A program made the translations under genes and the position numbers. A model generated the notes under the pieces. The model was not told the origin of the DNA and did no database searches. It worked only from the letters and a program-made list of their open reading frames with translations. A stretch of DNA of 64,000 nt from an uncultured Lachnospiraceae bacterium (lineage in GTDB: Bacteria > Bacillota > Clostridia > Lachnospirales > Lachnospiraceae), in NCBI GenBank assembly GCA_950097145.1, contig CATNCF010000013.1:1-64000 (forward strand), in the 5' to 3' direction. This document shows, one piece after another, positions 1 to 7,596 of this stretch. How positions within the stretch are numbered: the stretch's first letter is position 1; every line of letters begins with the position of its first letter.

Positions 1-181
1 TCTGGTTCCAGCATGTCCAGACAGCGTATGTGCCATCGTCTTTTTCAGCTGCTACCATGTAAAGATGGGAATCGTCAGGATGGTACGATTTCTTTCTGAT
101 TTTCAGAACAGTGTACTTGGGAAGATTTTCTTTGAAGTAAATCTTCACCTGTTCCATAACTTCTAATAATCCGGTCTTCAT
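1..181 (-). CDS. Hypothetical protein, partial (C-terminus beyond the window)
   Basis: Sixty codons are visible from an ATG at 181 running off the left edge. The product starts MKTGLLEVMEQVKIYFKEN and later has a hydrophilic stretch followed by aromatic residues (YAVWTCWNQ). I do not recognise a family. The gene follows the next minus-strand ORF by only 2 bases, so the two are probably translationally coupled, and it belongs to the run of small genes of the mobile element. There is no evidence for a function. Confidence 0.55.
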   Translation of the reverse strand, partial: MKTGLLEVMEQVKIYFKENLPKYTVLKIRKKSYHPDDSHLYMVAAEKDDGTYAVWTCWNQ

Positions 182-183
182 AT

Positions 184-414
184 TTATTCTTCGCCTCCTT
201 CTGGGATTTCCACAAAATTATATAGTTCCAGATTTTCATACACCCATGAATCCGCCGGGTACTCCCCTACAAGTCCCGCCCCGATATGTCGCCAATCCGG
301 AGGGCAGTTATGGGCAGATGCAAACTCATCCAGAATATCTTTCACCCAGCGGATTAAGTCCAGGTTTCTTTCACTGTCAGCCTGTGCGATTATCTCCCTG
401 ATTGTTTGTTCCAT
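184..414 (-). CDS. Small hypothetical mobile-element protein (76 aa)
   Basis: This ORF starts MEQTIREIIAQADSERNL and is preceded by GAAAGGAG at good spacing, a ribosome-binding pattern shared with the neighbouring small genes. The product is acidic and soluble, with no membrane segment or cysteine motif; the first half is predicted helical. It lies 16 bases downstream of the 65-aa ORF and 2 bases upstream of the partial gene at the window edge, so these are likely one transcript. Family not recognised. Confidence 0.55.
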   Translation of the reverse strand: MEQTIREIIAQADSERNLDLIRWVKDILDEFASAHNCPPDWRHIGAGLVGEYPADSWVYENLELYNFVEIPEGGEE

Positions 415-430
415 ACGTCAGCTCCTTTCG

Positions 431-628
431 TTATGGCCAGAACATAAACCGTTTCTTTCCATCACTGCAAACCGCTTTCATAAAGAGCAGTTTGCCATTT
501 TCCTTTGCGTTTCTGATAACAGTTTCCGCCTGCTCCAATACCGGGGTTTTACCATAATATCTGCCGCTGTCTGTTGGGCATTGCGGAAACTCATAGATTT
601 CATAATATAAAATCTTGTAATCTGCCAT
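431..628 (-). CDS. Small hypothetical mobile-element protein (65 aa)
   Basis: The ORF starts MADYKILYYEIYEF and ends KKRFMFWP. A GAAAGGAG motif lies upstream of the ATG. The product is a short, aromatic-rich, soluble protein. Its close packing with the 76-aa gene downstream argues for a real coding sequence in the small-gene operon of the integrated element. No family or function is recognised. Confidence 0.5.
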   Translation of the reverse strand: MADYKILYYEIYEFPQCPTDSGRYYGKTPVLEQAETVIRNAKENGKLLFMKAVCSDGKKRFMFWP

Positions 629-659
629 TCCTGGTTGCTCCTTTCGCTCTGGCTTTTTC

Positions 660-956
660 TTAGAAATTCCCGGAGAACCGGTCAGTAATATATTTATCGC
701 GACTTACGCCAGCCTGTTCCAATGTCTGGATGACAATGGATTCTGTCACATCAAGCAAATCACAATAAGTGCTGCCATACAGGCGGGCAGCATTGTCAAG
801 CTCTTTCTCATCATCTTCCGGGCTGGTAAGCGTAATGTCCTGTTCATCAAGAACACTCTCGAAGTTCTCAACAATCCGTGCCGCAATGTCATGTGTATAG
901 ACCTGTTCTGTTAGAGTAACTGTTTCTGTGGTGGATAATTCGGATTTTTCCATCAT
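660..956 (-). CDS. Hypothetical acidic protein (98 aa)
   Basis: The frame is open from a GTG at 968, but that codon overlaps the Shine-Dalgarno AAAGGAG, so the start is set at the ATG at 956 (a second ATG follows immediately). The product is acidic with a conserved-looking C-terminal half (LYGSTYCDLLDVTESIVIQ). No signal peptide or membrane segment is seen. It lies about 40 bases after a terminator-like hairpin, so it may be separately controlled from the 101-aa gene upstream. Family not recognised; typical accessory gene of a mobile element. Confidence 0.5.
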   Translation of the reverse strand: MMEKSELSTTETVTLTEQVYTHDIAARIVENFESVLDEQDITLTSPEDDEKELDNAARLYGSTYCDLLDVTESIVIQTLEQAGVSRDKYITDRFSGNF

Positions 957-995
957 ATTTCGTTGCACTCCTTTCGTTTGGCTGGTTTTAAAGCA

Positions 996-1034
996 ATCAA
1001 AAAGAGCCTGTTTTACGACTGGCTCTAAAGTCGT
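996..1034 (-). terminator. Terminator with an overlapping alternative hairpin
   Basis: On the minus strand, AGAGCC and GGCTCT form a 6-bp stem followed by TTTTT, directly after the 101-aa gene. The upstream arm also lies inside a second possible hairpin, ACGACT/AGTCGT (1015-1034). The two stems cannot form together, an arrangement that resembles an attenuator between this gene and the 98-aa gene. Confidence 0.55.
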
Positions 1035-1057
1035 TTTTTAAGGGCATATGGCATATA

Positions 1058-1363
1058 TTATTCTTCAGCTTCAACACCCCTTATCAGCCCCAGTGAAACG
1101 AGTATAATAACCGTATCCTTAATGCCGCACATATACGAAATATCGGCATAACGGTGATTGACTGTTGTTGCACACGCCATATAATCATTGATTACCTTTC
1201 TCTGTACTTTGGTTAAGTCAAGGTTATTATAGCGCTGTGCCAGTTCATTTTCATCTTTGATGTCATTCAGATAGATTTCGTCTGCCCAGGCTAACGCATC
1301 CCTGCTCCTGTCCATGAAATTCCCCATGCCTTTTTCAATTAAATCCTGTATCAACTTATTCAT
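1058..1363 (-). CDS. Hypothetical protein (101 aa)
   Basis: The ORF starts MNKLIQDLIEKGMGNFMDRS with GGAAGGAGAGG upstream of the ATG. The protein is mostly helical and ends with a short hydrophobic stretch (DTVIILVSLGLI) before an acidic tail. It looks like the small helical proteins common in clostridial mobile elements, but I cannot name the family. A hairpin terminator follows. It is transcribed divergently from the toxin gene at 1568, with about 200 bases between the two starts. Confidence 0.5.
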   Translation of the reverse strand: MNKLIQDLIEKGMGNFMDRSRDALAWADEIYLNDIKDENELAQRYNNLDLTKVQRKVINDYMACATTVNHRYADISYMCGIKDTVIILVSLGLIRGVEAEE

Positions 1364-1469
1364 TTGCCTCTCCTTCCTGTATTATATTTCAAAAAATGCA
1401 CCCGAATATTTTATTGTTGTTAATGGGGGAAGTATTTACGGAGAAATCCAAAGAGTAGAAAAAAGCAGA

Positions 1470-1498
1470 TTGCTGTACAGCGTGAGATATGCTATAAT
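1470..1498 (+). promoter_or_regulatory. Sigma-A-type promoter of the toxin gene
   Basis: TTGCTG at 1470-1475 and a perfect TATAAT at 1493-1498 are separated by 17 bases. The expected transcript start is near 1505, giving an untranslated leader of about 60 bases before the toxin start codon. Confidence 0.7.
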
Positions 1499-1567
1499 CT
1501 GTGCCAGAGCAGCCGTGTTACAAGGTGGTAGCCTCCCTCACTTCACAGAAGACGGGAGGTGATGCAT

Positions 1568-1666
1568 ATGAGTACATACGAAGTTTTAAGCCTGTTATTT
1601 TTTGGTGGTTCGTTTCTCGTTGCATTGCTTGCCTATTTAGACAATAGGAACAACAAGCGAAAATAA
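1568..1666 (+). CDS. Holin-like type I toxin peptide (32 aa)
   Basis: The 32-codon gene starts MSTYEVLSLLFFGG, crosses the membrane once, and ends LDNRNNKRK. This architecture (M-S-x-Y-E, hydrophobic core, charged N/K/R tail) is that of the putative holin-like toxin family related to TxpA and BsrG, small membrane-damaging peptides of type I toxin-antitoxin systems. The ATG at 1568 is chosen over the ATG at 1562 because GGGAGGTG at 1554-1561 is correctly spaced only for the former. The gene has its own strong promoter and a hairpin downstream. The leader (about 1516-1541) is complementary to two blocks downstream of the gene, as expected for RNA-level control. The antisense RNA itself is inferred, not seen. 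Confidence 0.75.
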   Translation: MSTYEVLSLLFFGGSFLVALLAYLDNRNNKRK

Positions 1667-1668
1667 AT

Positions 1669-1706
1669 AAGCCTACCTTGTAATCTTGGCGGATGCAGGT
1701 AGGCTT
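1669..1706. terminator. Hairpin after the toxin gene, usable from both sides
   Basis: AAGCCTACC (1669-1677) and GGTAGGCTT (1698-1706) form a perfect 9-bp stem with a 20-base loop. On the minus strand it is followed by an A/T-rich run (ATTTATTTT), a better terminator context than on the plus strand. It probably ends the toxin mRNA as well as a converging minus-strand transcript. Confidence 0.6.
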
Positions 1707-1711
1707 ATGCT

Positions 1712-2074
1712 TTATCTTGTGGAGGCTAACCACTTTGTGGGCGGTTGCTCCTTTTCTATAATATAACATTTCTGAATCTGAAATTCAACATTCTTTTTGA
1801 AGCTCGGCAGAATATCTCGTATCATATTAAAATGCTTAAACGCCGCCACAATCGCTTTTTCTTTCTCCGGCGGGCATTTAGGCACATGGCTTTTATTTTC
1901 GCCCATATTATAATTCAGACGCTTCTCCAAACCACACTTGTCTTTTATCTGCGCCACATACAAAGACGATACCTTCAAACCATATTCTGACATTATCCAT
2001 TCTTTAATTTCCGTATAGGTCGCACAGCCTTTTACATCCTTTAGATATTCATTATCTTTTGGCTCATAATCCAC
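1712..2074 (-). pseudogene. RlmD-tail-like domain fragment, out of frame with rlmD
   Basis: This is a 120-codon frame, open from a GTG at 2074 but really from within the rlmD 3' end, with no ribosome binding site. It encodes a domain with the pattern ATYTEIKEWIMSEYGLKVSS, IKDKCGLEKRLNYN and PKCPPEKEKAIVAAFKHF. From memory, very similar tails occur fused to the C-terminus of RlmD-type methyltransferases in Lachnospiraceae. Here the tail is in the +1 frame relative to rlmD, so it is not translated as a fusion unless frameshifting occurs. After the usual end of the domain (FKHFNMI) the frame runs on about 36 residues into sequence overlapping the toxin-control region. It is most likely a displaced remnant created by integration, less likely an independent small protein. 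Confidence 0.5.
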
Positions 2075-2102
2075 ATACGCATAGACTGTTTCAGCAGTGT
2101 AA

Positions 2103-3512
2103 CTATTTCCTACCCAAAAGGACGCACGTCTCTATATTTGCCGTAGAAGGAAACATATCAACACAGCAAATCCTCTCCACCATATAACCTCTCTCCTGAA
2201 GTACTACAAGATCCCTTGCCAGACTGGTGGGCTTACAGGAAATATACACCATCTTATCCACACCATACTGAATAATCTGTTCCAGCGCCTTAGGGTGAAT
2301 TCCGTCTCTGGGCGGATCTAAGACAATAAAATCCGGTTTCTCCAAAATACCTTCTAAAACTTTCAGCACATCCCCCGTCACAAATTTGCAATTATGAAGA
2401 CCATTCATTTCTGCATTTTTCTTTGCAGCTTCTACAGCCTCCTCCACAATTTCCACACCAATAGCTTTCCTGGCTGTCTGAGCCATAATCTGAGTTATCG
2501 TTCCTGTACCGCTGTACAAATCATACACAACTCTGTCATCCCCAGCCTCCGCAACATACTCCTGCACAGTCCGATACAAAACCTCAGCTCCCAAAGAATT
2601 AGTCTGAAAAAAAGAAAAAGCTGAAATTCGAAAACGAAGATCCAAAATTTCTTCATAAAAATAATCCTGGCCATACAATATCCTGGTCCCCTGATTAATC
2701 ACTGCATCCGCCAGACTGTCATTTTGGGTATGCAAAATTCCCACAATCCTTCCCTGCAGTTTAAGCTGAATTAATGTTTCTTTCATGCCTTCCAGCAGCT
2801 TGTCCTGTTCCTCTCCTGTAATTTGGCTTGTGGTCACAAGATCAATCAAAATTTCCCCCGTCTTTGCAGCTTTTCGCACAAGGAGATGACGGAGATACCC
2901 TGTATGGCGCATTTTATGATAGTATGGTGTATTCTTCCGCTGAAAATAATTCAGTACCGTCCATAAAATATCTGAATAATCCTGATCTACAATTTTGCAT
3001 CCCGATACTGTTACAATATCATGGAAACTTCCCCGCTTATGCATTCCAAGTGCAAGAGGACCGTCTTTCACACTGTCCCCAAATGAAAATTCCATCTTAT
3101 TCCGATATTCAGACTGCTTTGGACTTGCCTTTACCCCCTCAAAAATTTCTAAAAAAGACCTCCCTCCCCGCTGCTCCTGATATGGTTCACAAACAGGCGC
3201 AAGCAGTTCCCTTACCTGTTGTTCCTTTAATTCTAATTGTTTTTCGTAAGGCAGACTTAAATATGTACACCCTCCGCAGATACCGAAATGCTCACAGGGC
3301 GTCTCTTCCAATTCTAACGGTGAGTTCTCTAATACCTGCAGCAGTCTTCCTTCCCTTCTTCCTTTCCTTATTTTATTGACTGAGAAAGAAATTTTCTGTC
3401 CTGGAATCACATTTTTCACCACTACCTTCTGTCCATCTTCCAGTATTACAATCCCTTTATTTGGAAATAATGTACATTCCACAATTCCCTCATATACTTG
3501 TCCTTTTTTCAT
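2103..3512 (-). CDS. rlmD: 23S rRNA (uracil-C5)-methyltransferase, RlmD/RumA family
   Basis: This SAM-dependent enzyme methylates C5 of a uridine in 23S rRNA. The 469-aa product has an N-terminal TRAM domain (about residues 5-65), an Fe-S cluster motif (CEHFGICGGC plus an upstream-spaced cysteine), the SAM-binding motif DLYSGTGTITQIMAQ, DPPRDGIHPKALE, and the catalytic cysteine motif YISCKPTSLARDL near residue 430. The start is placed at the ATG at 3512 because GGAGGAG lies just upstream; an in-frame TTG at 3545 lacks such a site. The C-terminus (ETCVLLGRK) is the normal family end, and mobile-element sequence begins right after it. TrmA-family paralogs with tRNA specificity cannot be excluded. 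Confidence 0.9.
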   Translation of the reverse strand: MKKGQVYEGIVECTLFPNKGIVILEDGQKVVVKNVIPGQKISFSVNKIRKGRREGRLLQVLENSPLELEETPCEHFGICGGCTYLSLPYEKQLELKEQQVRELLAPVCEPYQEQRGGRSFLEIFEGVKASPKQSEYRNKMEFSFGDSVKDGPLALGMHKRGSFHDIVTVSGCKIVDQDYSDILWTVLNYFQRKNTPYYHKMRHTGYLRHLLVRKAAKTGEILIDLVTTSQITGEEQDKLLEGMKETLIQLKLQGRIVGILHTQNDSLADAVINQGTRILYGQDYFYEEILDLRFRISAFSFFQTNSLGAEVLYRTVQEYVAEAGDDRVVYDLYSGTGTITQIMAQTARKAIGVEIVEEAVEAAKKNAEMNGLHNCKFVTGDVLKVLEGILEKPDFIVLDPPRDGIHPKALEQIIQYGVDKMVYISCKPTSLARDLVVLQERGYMVERICCVDMFPSTANIETCVLLGRK

Positions 3513-3593
3513 AATCTCCTCCGTGGGTTCTCCATCAAAGTTCAAAACAAAGTTGTCTACCTAAAATCAATCCCTGCGTTGCTGTCATAATAT

Positions 3594-3623
3594 AAAGAAC
3601 TCCCACATTTCTGCGGGAGTCTT
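3594..3623 (-). terminator. Rho-independent terminator
   Basis: On the minus strand CTCCC and GGGAG arms flank GCAGAAATGT and are followed by TTCTTTATATT. It lies about 45 bases after the stop of the 85-aa membrane protein gene and upstream of rlmD, so it closes the transcript arriving from the right. Confidence 0.7.
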
Positions 3624-3669
3624 AATCTCAAGCTTGTTTATACTATTGAATATCTTCCATTATGGACTG

Positions 3670-3927
3670 CTATTCTTCGTTCTCATCCTCATCATCAAAG
3701 AAATCATCTTCGAAATCATCCTCGAAATCATCCTCAAAATCTTCCAGATAATCCGGCGTAAAGAAACGATATACACCATAGGCAATGGCTGCAACTGCCA
3801 CAACAGCTCCGGCAATCGCGCAGATCCAAAGCACCTTTGTTTTCTTCTTCTCACAGCAATCCTGCTTGTGCAGCAATTCGTTTAATTTTACTGAACTCAA
3901 CAATTCATCAATCCTCTCTTTATTCAT
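3670..3927 (-). CDS. Small membrane protein with a repetitive acidic tail (85 aa)
   Basis: The product has a cytosolic N-terminal helix (MNKERIDELLSSVKLNELLH), one membrane segment (about residues 33-52, WICAIAGAVVAVAAIAYGVY), and an extremely acidic C-terminus built on the repeat EDDFEDDF. GGAGAGG precedes the ATG at suitable spacing. The repeat is also visible in the DNA as tandem copies of a 12-base unit near 3700-3740. It follows pcrA in the same direction after about 120 bases and is closed by its own terminator. Function unknown; proteins of this shape are common in Lachnospiraceae, but I cannot name a characterised one. Confidence 0.75.
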   Translation of the reverse strand: MNKERIDELLSSVKLNELLHKQDCCEKKKTKVLWICAIAGAVVAVAAIAYGVYRFFTPDYLEDFEDDFEDDFEDDFFDDEDENEE

Positions 3928-4048
3928 GATTACCTCTCCTTCTCCTGAAAAATTTGTGAAAAAGCGTTACATCCACAAGTTATCAAACTTTTCATCTGGT
4001 GACATTATAACACATCTTTACTAATTAGCATACCAATTTTTTGAAATT

Positions 4049-6289
4049 TTATACTTTTTTTAGTTTTGCAAATGAAGCAAACATTTTCTTGGTTCCCACA
4101 CGGTCAAAATCCACCGTCACCTCATAATCCCTGCCTCCTTCTACAATCTGCATTACCGTCCCTTCTCCAAACTTCTTATGAATCACCCGGTCGCCATTTG
4201 TATATTCCAGGGAAATCTTACTTGTACTAGAACTGGAAAAAGACGTGCTCTGATAAGGCTTGGTCTTATATGCATTCCTGGTATTAAAAATTGGATTCAC
4301 TTTAGAGCCGGCTAACCGGAATGACTGCTTATGCTCTTCATGTTCTTCTGCTTCTTTCTGCTGTCTTTCTGATCCTCCCAGGAGATTTCTTGGAATCTCT
4401 TTTATAAACCGGGATACTTTATTATATTGCGTCTCGCCGCGAACCATACGTTGTCTGGCACATGAAATTGTCAAATCCGTCATGGCCCGGGTAATGCCCA
4501 CATAGCAGAGCCTCCGTTCCTCCTCAATATCCATGGGGTCATCTGACACAATGGTCATGTAACTTGGAAATATGCCGTCCTCCATGCCTGCCAGATATAC
4601 ATTGGGAAATTCCAGCCCCTTCGCGCTATGTAACGTCATCAAAACCACATAATCATTTCCCTCCTGCAAATTATCAATGTCTGCAACTAATGCAACTTCT
4701 TCCAAAAATCCGCTCAAAGTTGGCATTTCCTCTGATTCCTCATAAGCCGCCGCCTTATTAATCAATTCATCAATGTTTTCCATACGCGCCCTTGACTCTT
4801 CGGAATTCTCTGCCTCCAGCTCCGCTGCATAACCCGTTTCCTCTATAATTTCCTGAAGAAGCCGGGACACGCCAAGAAACTCTGCCTTGCTCCGCATTGT
4901 CTGTATGAAATTTACAAAAGGCTTTATTTTCACCCCTGCTTTCTTAATAGACGGTATATCATCCGCCATTTTCAAAGCATTATAAAAACTCATGTCCATC
5001 TCAGAGGCATACTCCTGTACCCGTCCTAAGGTAGTAGCTCCAATCCCGCGCTTCGGCACATTAATAATACGCCGCACAGCAAGATCGTCTCTGCCATTAT
5101 CAATGGTTTTTAAATATGCAAGCAAATCCTTTATTTCTTTTCTGGCATAGAAATTTACCCCGCCTACAATCCGGTACGGTATGCCGCTCACCACAAACCG
5201 TTCTTCAAAAAGACGGGACTGAGCGTTGGTTCGGTATAAAATGGCGCAGTCTCCATATTGGCATATCCCTTCCTGCACTCTTCTCTTAATATCTTTTACA
5301 ATATAAGAGGCTTCCTCACTCCCAGTATCAAGCTGCTGAAAATGAATCTTCTCTCCCTCATCATTTTCTGTCCATAATTCCTTTGATTTTCTGCCTGCAT
5401 TATTGGCAATCACCATATTTGCCGCCGCTAAAATGTTTTTGGTAGAACGGTAATTCTGTTCCAGCTTAATCACTTTGGCATCTGGATAAACATCCTCAAA
5501 ATTCAAGATATTCTTAATATTTGCCCCACGGAATTTATAAATGGACTGATCATCATCCCCCACCACACATAAATTCTGATATTTTCCTGCCAAAAGCCGG
5601 ATGAGCTGAAATTGTGCCGTATTGGTATCCTGATACTCGTCCACCATAATATACCGGAAACGTTCCTGATAGTTGTTTAATACCTGGGCGTCATTCTGAA
5701 ACAGTTCTACCGTCTTTACAATCAGATCATCAAAATCCAGCGCATTATTCTTCCGAAGCGCCGCCTGATATTCCCGGTACACGGCTGCCTGCCGTTCTTT
5801 ATTATAATCTCCGGCTGCCTGCAGTGTAAATTCTTCGGGCGAAACAAGCTCGTCCTTTGCAGAAGAAATCACACCCAGAAAGCTCTTTTCCTTATACAGC
5901 TTCGTATCAATCTGCAGACGTTTACAAACTTCCTTCATCAAGGTCTTCTGATCATCTGCATCATATATGGTAAAGCTGTTCTCATACCCTAGACGCTCAA
6001 TATAACGCCGTAAAATTTTTACACAGGTAGAATGGAAAGTAGATACCCAAATGCTCTCTGAACCGTATCCCACTAACTGATCAATTCTCTCCCGCATCTC
6101 TCCTGCCGCTTTATTTGTAAAAGTGATCGCCATAATATGATATGGATTCACACCTTTTTCTTCAATCAGATAAACTGCTCTGTGCGTCAGCACCCTAGTC
6201 TTGCCTGAACCGGCCCCCGCCAAAATCAGCAGTGGTCCCTCCGTGCAGAATACAGCCTCCCGCTGCATAGAATTTAATTTATCATACAT
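4049..6289 (-). CDS. pcrA: ATP-dependent DNA helicase PcrA (UvrD/Rep family)
   Basis: This superfamily 1A 3'-5' helicase unwinds DNA during repair and rolling-circle replication and removes stalled RNA polymerase or RecA. The 746-aa product carries Walker A AGAGSGKT (near residue 30), the motif II region VDEYQDTN, DDDQSIYKFRGA, QNYRSTKNI, TLHSAKGLEFPNVY and GITRAM, in family order, with the short C-terminal tail domain (GDRVIHKKFGEGTV) that in PcrA binds RNA polymerase. The start is the ATG at 6289 after GGAAGGG; a longer frame to 6352 would add 21 unconserved residues. Length and motif set match the family. Confidence 0.96.
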   Translation of the reverse strand: MYDKLNSMQREAVFCTEGPLLILAGAGSGKTRVLTHRAVYLIEEKGVNPYHIMAITFTNKAAGEMRERIDQLVGYGSESIWVSTFHSTCVKILRRYIERLGYENSFTIYDADDQKTLMKEVCKRLQIDTKLYKEKSFLGVISSAKDELVSPEEFTLQAAGDYNKERQAAVYREYQAALRKNNALDFDDLIVKTVELFQNDAQVLNNYQERFRYIMVDEYQDTNTAQFQLIRLLAGKYQNLCVVGDDDQSIYKFRGANIKNILNFEDVYPDAKVIKLEQNYRSTKNILAAANMVIANNAGRKSKELWTENDEGEKIHFQQLDTGSEEASYIVKDIKRRVQEGICQYGDCAILYRTNAQSRLFEERFVVSGIPYRIVGGVNFYARKEIKDLLAYLKTIDNGRDDLAVRRIINVPKRGIGATTLGRVQEYASEMDMSFYNALKMADDIPSIKKAGVKIKPFVNFIQTMRSKAEFLGVSRLLQEIIEETGYAAELEAENSEESRARMENIDELINKAAAYEESEEMPTLSGFLEEVALVADIDNLQEGNDYVVLMTLHSAKGLEFPNVYLAGMEDGIFPSYMTIVSDDPMDIEEERRLCYVGITRAMTDLTISCARQRMVRGETQYNKVSRFIKEIPRNLLGGSERQQKEAEEHEEHKQSFRLAGSKVNPIFNTRNAYKTKPYQSTSFSSSSTSKISLEYTNGDRVIHKKFGEGTVMQIVEGGRDYEVTVDFDRVGTKKMFASFAKLKKV

Positions 6290-6439
6290 ATTTCTTTCCC
6301 TTCCTGAACTCAAACGTATGTTTATTATAGTAAATATTTTGTCATATTTCAACCTATTTTCTACGATTCTCCCGAAAAAACAACAAAGTGCTTGTCAGCT
6401 AGTTTTTAATACTATATAATATACGTTGAGGTGAAACAA

Positions 6440-7066
6440 ATGACAATAGACGAAAAAGATTTATTGAACAGTATTTTAGACAGCCTGGCCCGAATTGAAT
6501 ATATCAAACCGGAAGAGCTTCCAAATATAGATTTGTATATGGACCAGGTAACAACCTTCATGGATGCCCAGCTCTCCGTTTCCAAACGCCATCCAGAAGA
6601 TAAAATTCTGACCAAAACTATGATTAACAATTACGCAAAGAACAATCTTCTTCCTCCTCCAGTAAAGAAAAAATACTCCAAAGAACATCTGCTGGCATTG
6701 ATTTTTATTTATTATTTTAAAAACATTTTAAGTATCGGCGACATCCAGGCAATTTTAAATCCTCTGACTGATAAATATTTTGCTTCCGACCTGAATTTTA
6801 ACCTGGAAGATATTTACTCAGAAGTATTCCGTTTAGAAGAATCTGAAATTTTAAATATGCAAAAGGATCTCACCAGGAAATATCAAACCAGCCAACAGAC
6901 TTTTTCTGAACTGCCGGAAGCGGAACAAGAAGAACTCCAGCGCTTTTCTTTTATTTGTATGCTTAGCTTTGATGTCTATTTAAAAAAGCAGCTTATTGAA
7001 AAACTCATTGATGCGAGACTGGCTGGAAACAGCGCACCGCCAGAAACTTCTTCTAAGAAAAAATAA
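6440..7066 (+). CDS. DUF1836 domain protein
   Basis: The 208-aa soluble protein has the DUF1836 pattern: an N-terminal helical part, then NNYAKNNLLPPPVKKKYSKEHL (split MerR-like helix-turn-helix region) followed by LALIFIYYFKNILSIGDIQAIL. Family members are clostridial proteins of unknown role with a winged-helix flavour, so a transcriptional regulator is likely but unproven. The ATG at 6440 is used because TTGAGGTG sits directly upstream; a GTG at 6431 overlaps that site. It is divergent from pcrA (about 150 bases between starts) and convergent with the YerC-like gene. Confidence 0.85.
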   Translation: MTIDEKDLLNSILDSLARIEYIKPEELPNIDLYMDQVTTFMDAQLSVSKRHPEDKILTKTMINNYAKNNLLPPPVKKKYSKEHLLALIFIYYFKNILSIGDIQAILNPLTDKYFASDLNFNLEDIYSEVFRLEESEILNMQKDLTRKYQTSQQTFSELPEAEQEELQRFSFICMLSFDVYLKKQLIEKLIDARLAGNSAPPETSSKKK

Positions 7067-7072
7067 AATTTT

Positions 7073-7126
7073 TGTGGAAATGATTTCTCTGATATTATCA
7101 GATATGGAATCATTTCCACATTTTCT
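7073..7126. terminator. Bidirectional terminator between convergent genes
   Basis: TGTGGAAATGATT at 7073-7085 pairs with AATCATTTCCACA at 7108-7120, with an internal TCTGATATTATCAGA palindrome in the loop. T-rich runs follow on both strands. It lies between the ends of the DUF1836 gene and the YerC-like gene. Confidence 0.8.
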
Positions 7127-7127
7127 T

Positions 7128-7430
7128 TTACTCTTCCTCTCCTCCTATGCCTGTCCTTGCAAATACCATATCATACCCATCATTTCCATAATTGAGGGAG
7201 CGGTTTACTCTGCTGATTGTGGCCGTGGAAGCTCCTGTTTTCTCCGCAATATCCAAATACGTCTTTTGTCCCCGAAGCATTCTGGCCACCTCAAATCTCT
7301 GGGACAATGACAACAATTCATTTACCGTACATACATCCTCAAAAAATGTATAACACTCTTCCTTATTTTCCAGGCTTAATATAGCTTCAAACAAATGGTC
7401 TACGGCTTCTGTCTTCAATTTTTTGCTCAT
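7128..7430 (-). CDS. YerC/YecD-type TrpR-family regulator
   Basis: This 100-aa DNA-binding protein is of the TrpR-like YerC/YecD family. It shows the conserved ECYTFFEDVCTVNELLSLSQRFEVARML segment and a helix-turn-helix (TYLDIAEKTGASTATISRVNRS). The ATG at 7430 is chosen because AGAAGGAG is correctly spaced for it and too close to the preceding in-frame ATG. In other Firmicutes such proteins are small regulators of poorly known targets. A promoter with TTTACC/TAAAAT boxes lies upstream. Confidence 0.9.
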   Translation of the reverse strand: MSKKLKTEAVDHLFEAILSLENKEECYTFFEDVCTVNELLSLSQRFEVARMLRGQKTYLDIAEKTGASTATISRVNRSLNYGNDGYDMVFARTGIGGEEE

Positions 7431-7486
7431 ATCCATTCTCCTTCTATGTATTTCTCGCAAGAATGCGCTTTATGCATTCCTTTATG

Positions 7487-7515
7487 ATTTTAACATACTA
7501 AAGTCATAAGGTAAA
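7487..7515 (-). promoter_or_regulatory. Putative promoter of the YerC-like gene
   Basis: On the minus strand TTTACC and TAAAAT are separated by 17 bases, about 57 bases upstream of the start codon at 7430. Both boxes deviate by two bases or fewer from sigma-A consensus. Confidence 0.45.
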
Positions 7516-7596
7516 TAGATATTTTCGGCTATATTGCACCTTCCAATTTAAAACATTACTGTTGTCCCATAATCGAAATCTGCTTCTCCTCCTTCT

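Larger units (their letters stand above)
1..2102. mobile_element. Terminal part of an integrated mobile element adjoining the rlmD 3' end
   Basis: The left 2.1 kb holds only short genes without recognisable housekeeping function: five on the minus strand, a holin-like toxin on the plus strand, and a tail ORF overlapping the region just beyond the stop codon of an rlmD-type gene. The right boundary is placed at that stop codon because a characteristic tail domain (core ATYTEIKEWI...LKVSSLYVAQIK) lies immediately after it but one frame off. From memory, this domain is found fused to RlmD or beside mobile elements in Clostridia. No integrase or direct repeats are visible because the element continues past the window edge. 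Its class is undetermined; an integrative conjugative element is the first guess. Confidence 0.5.

Noticed and set aside
1314-1562. Plus-strand frame of 82 codons leading into the toxin region
   Set aside because: It overlaps the toxin promoter and leader, lacks a ribosome binding site and partly mirrors the 101-aa gene on the other strand.
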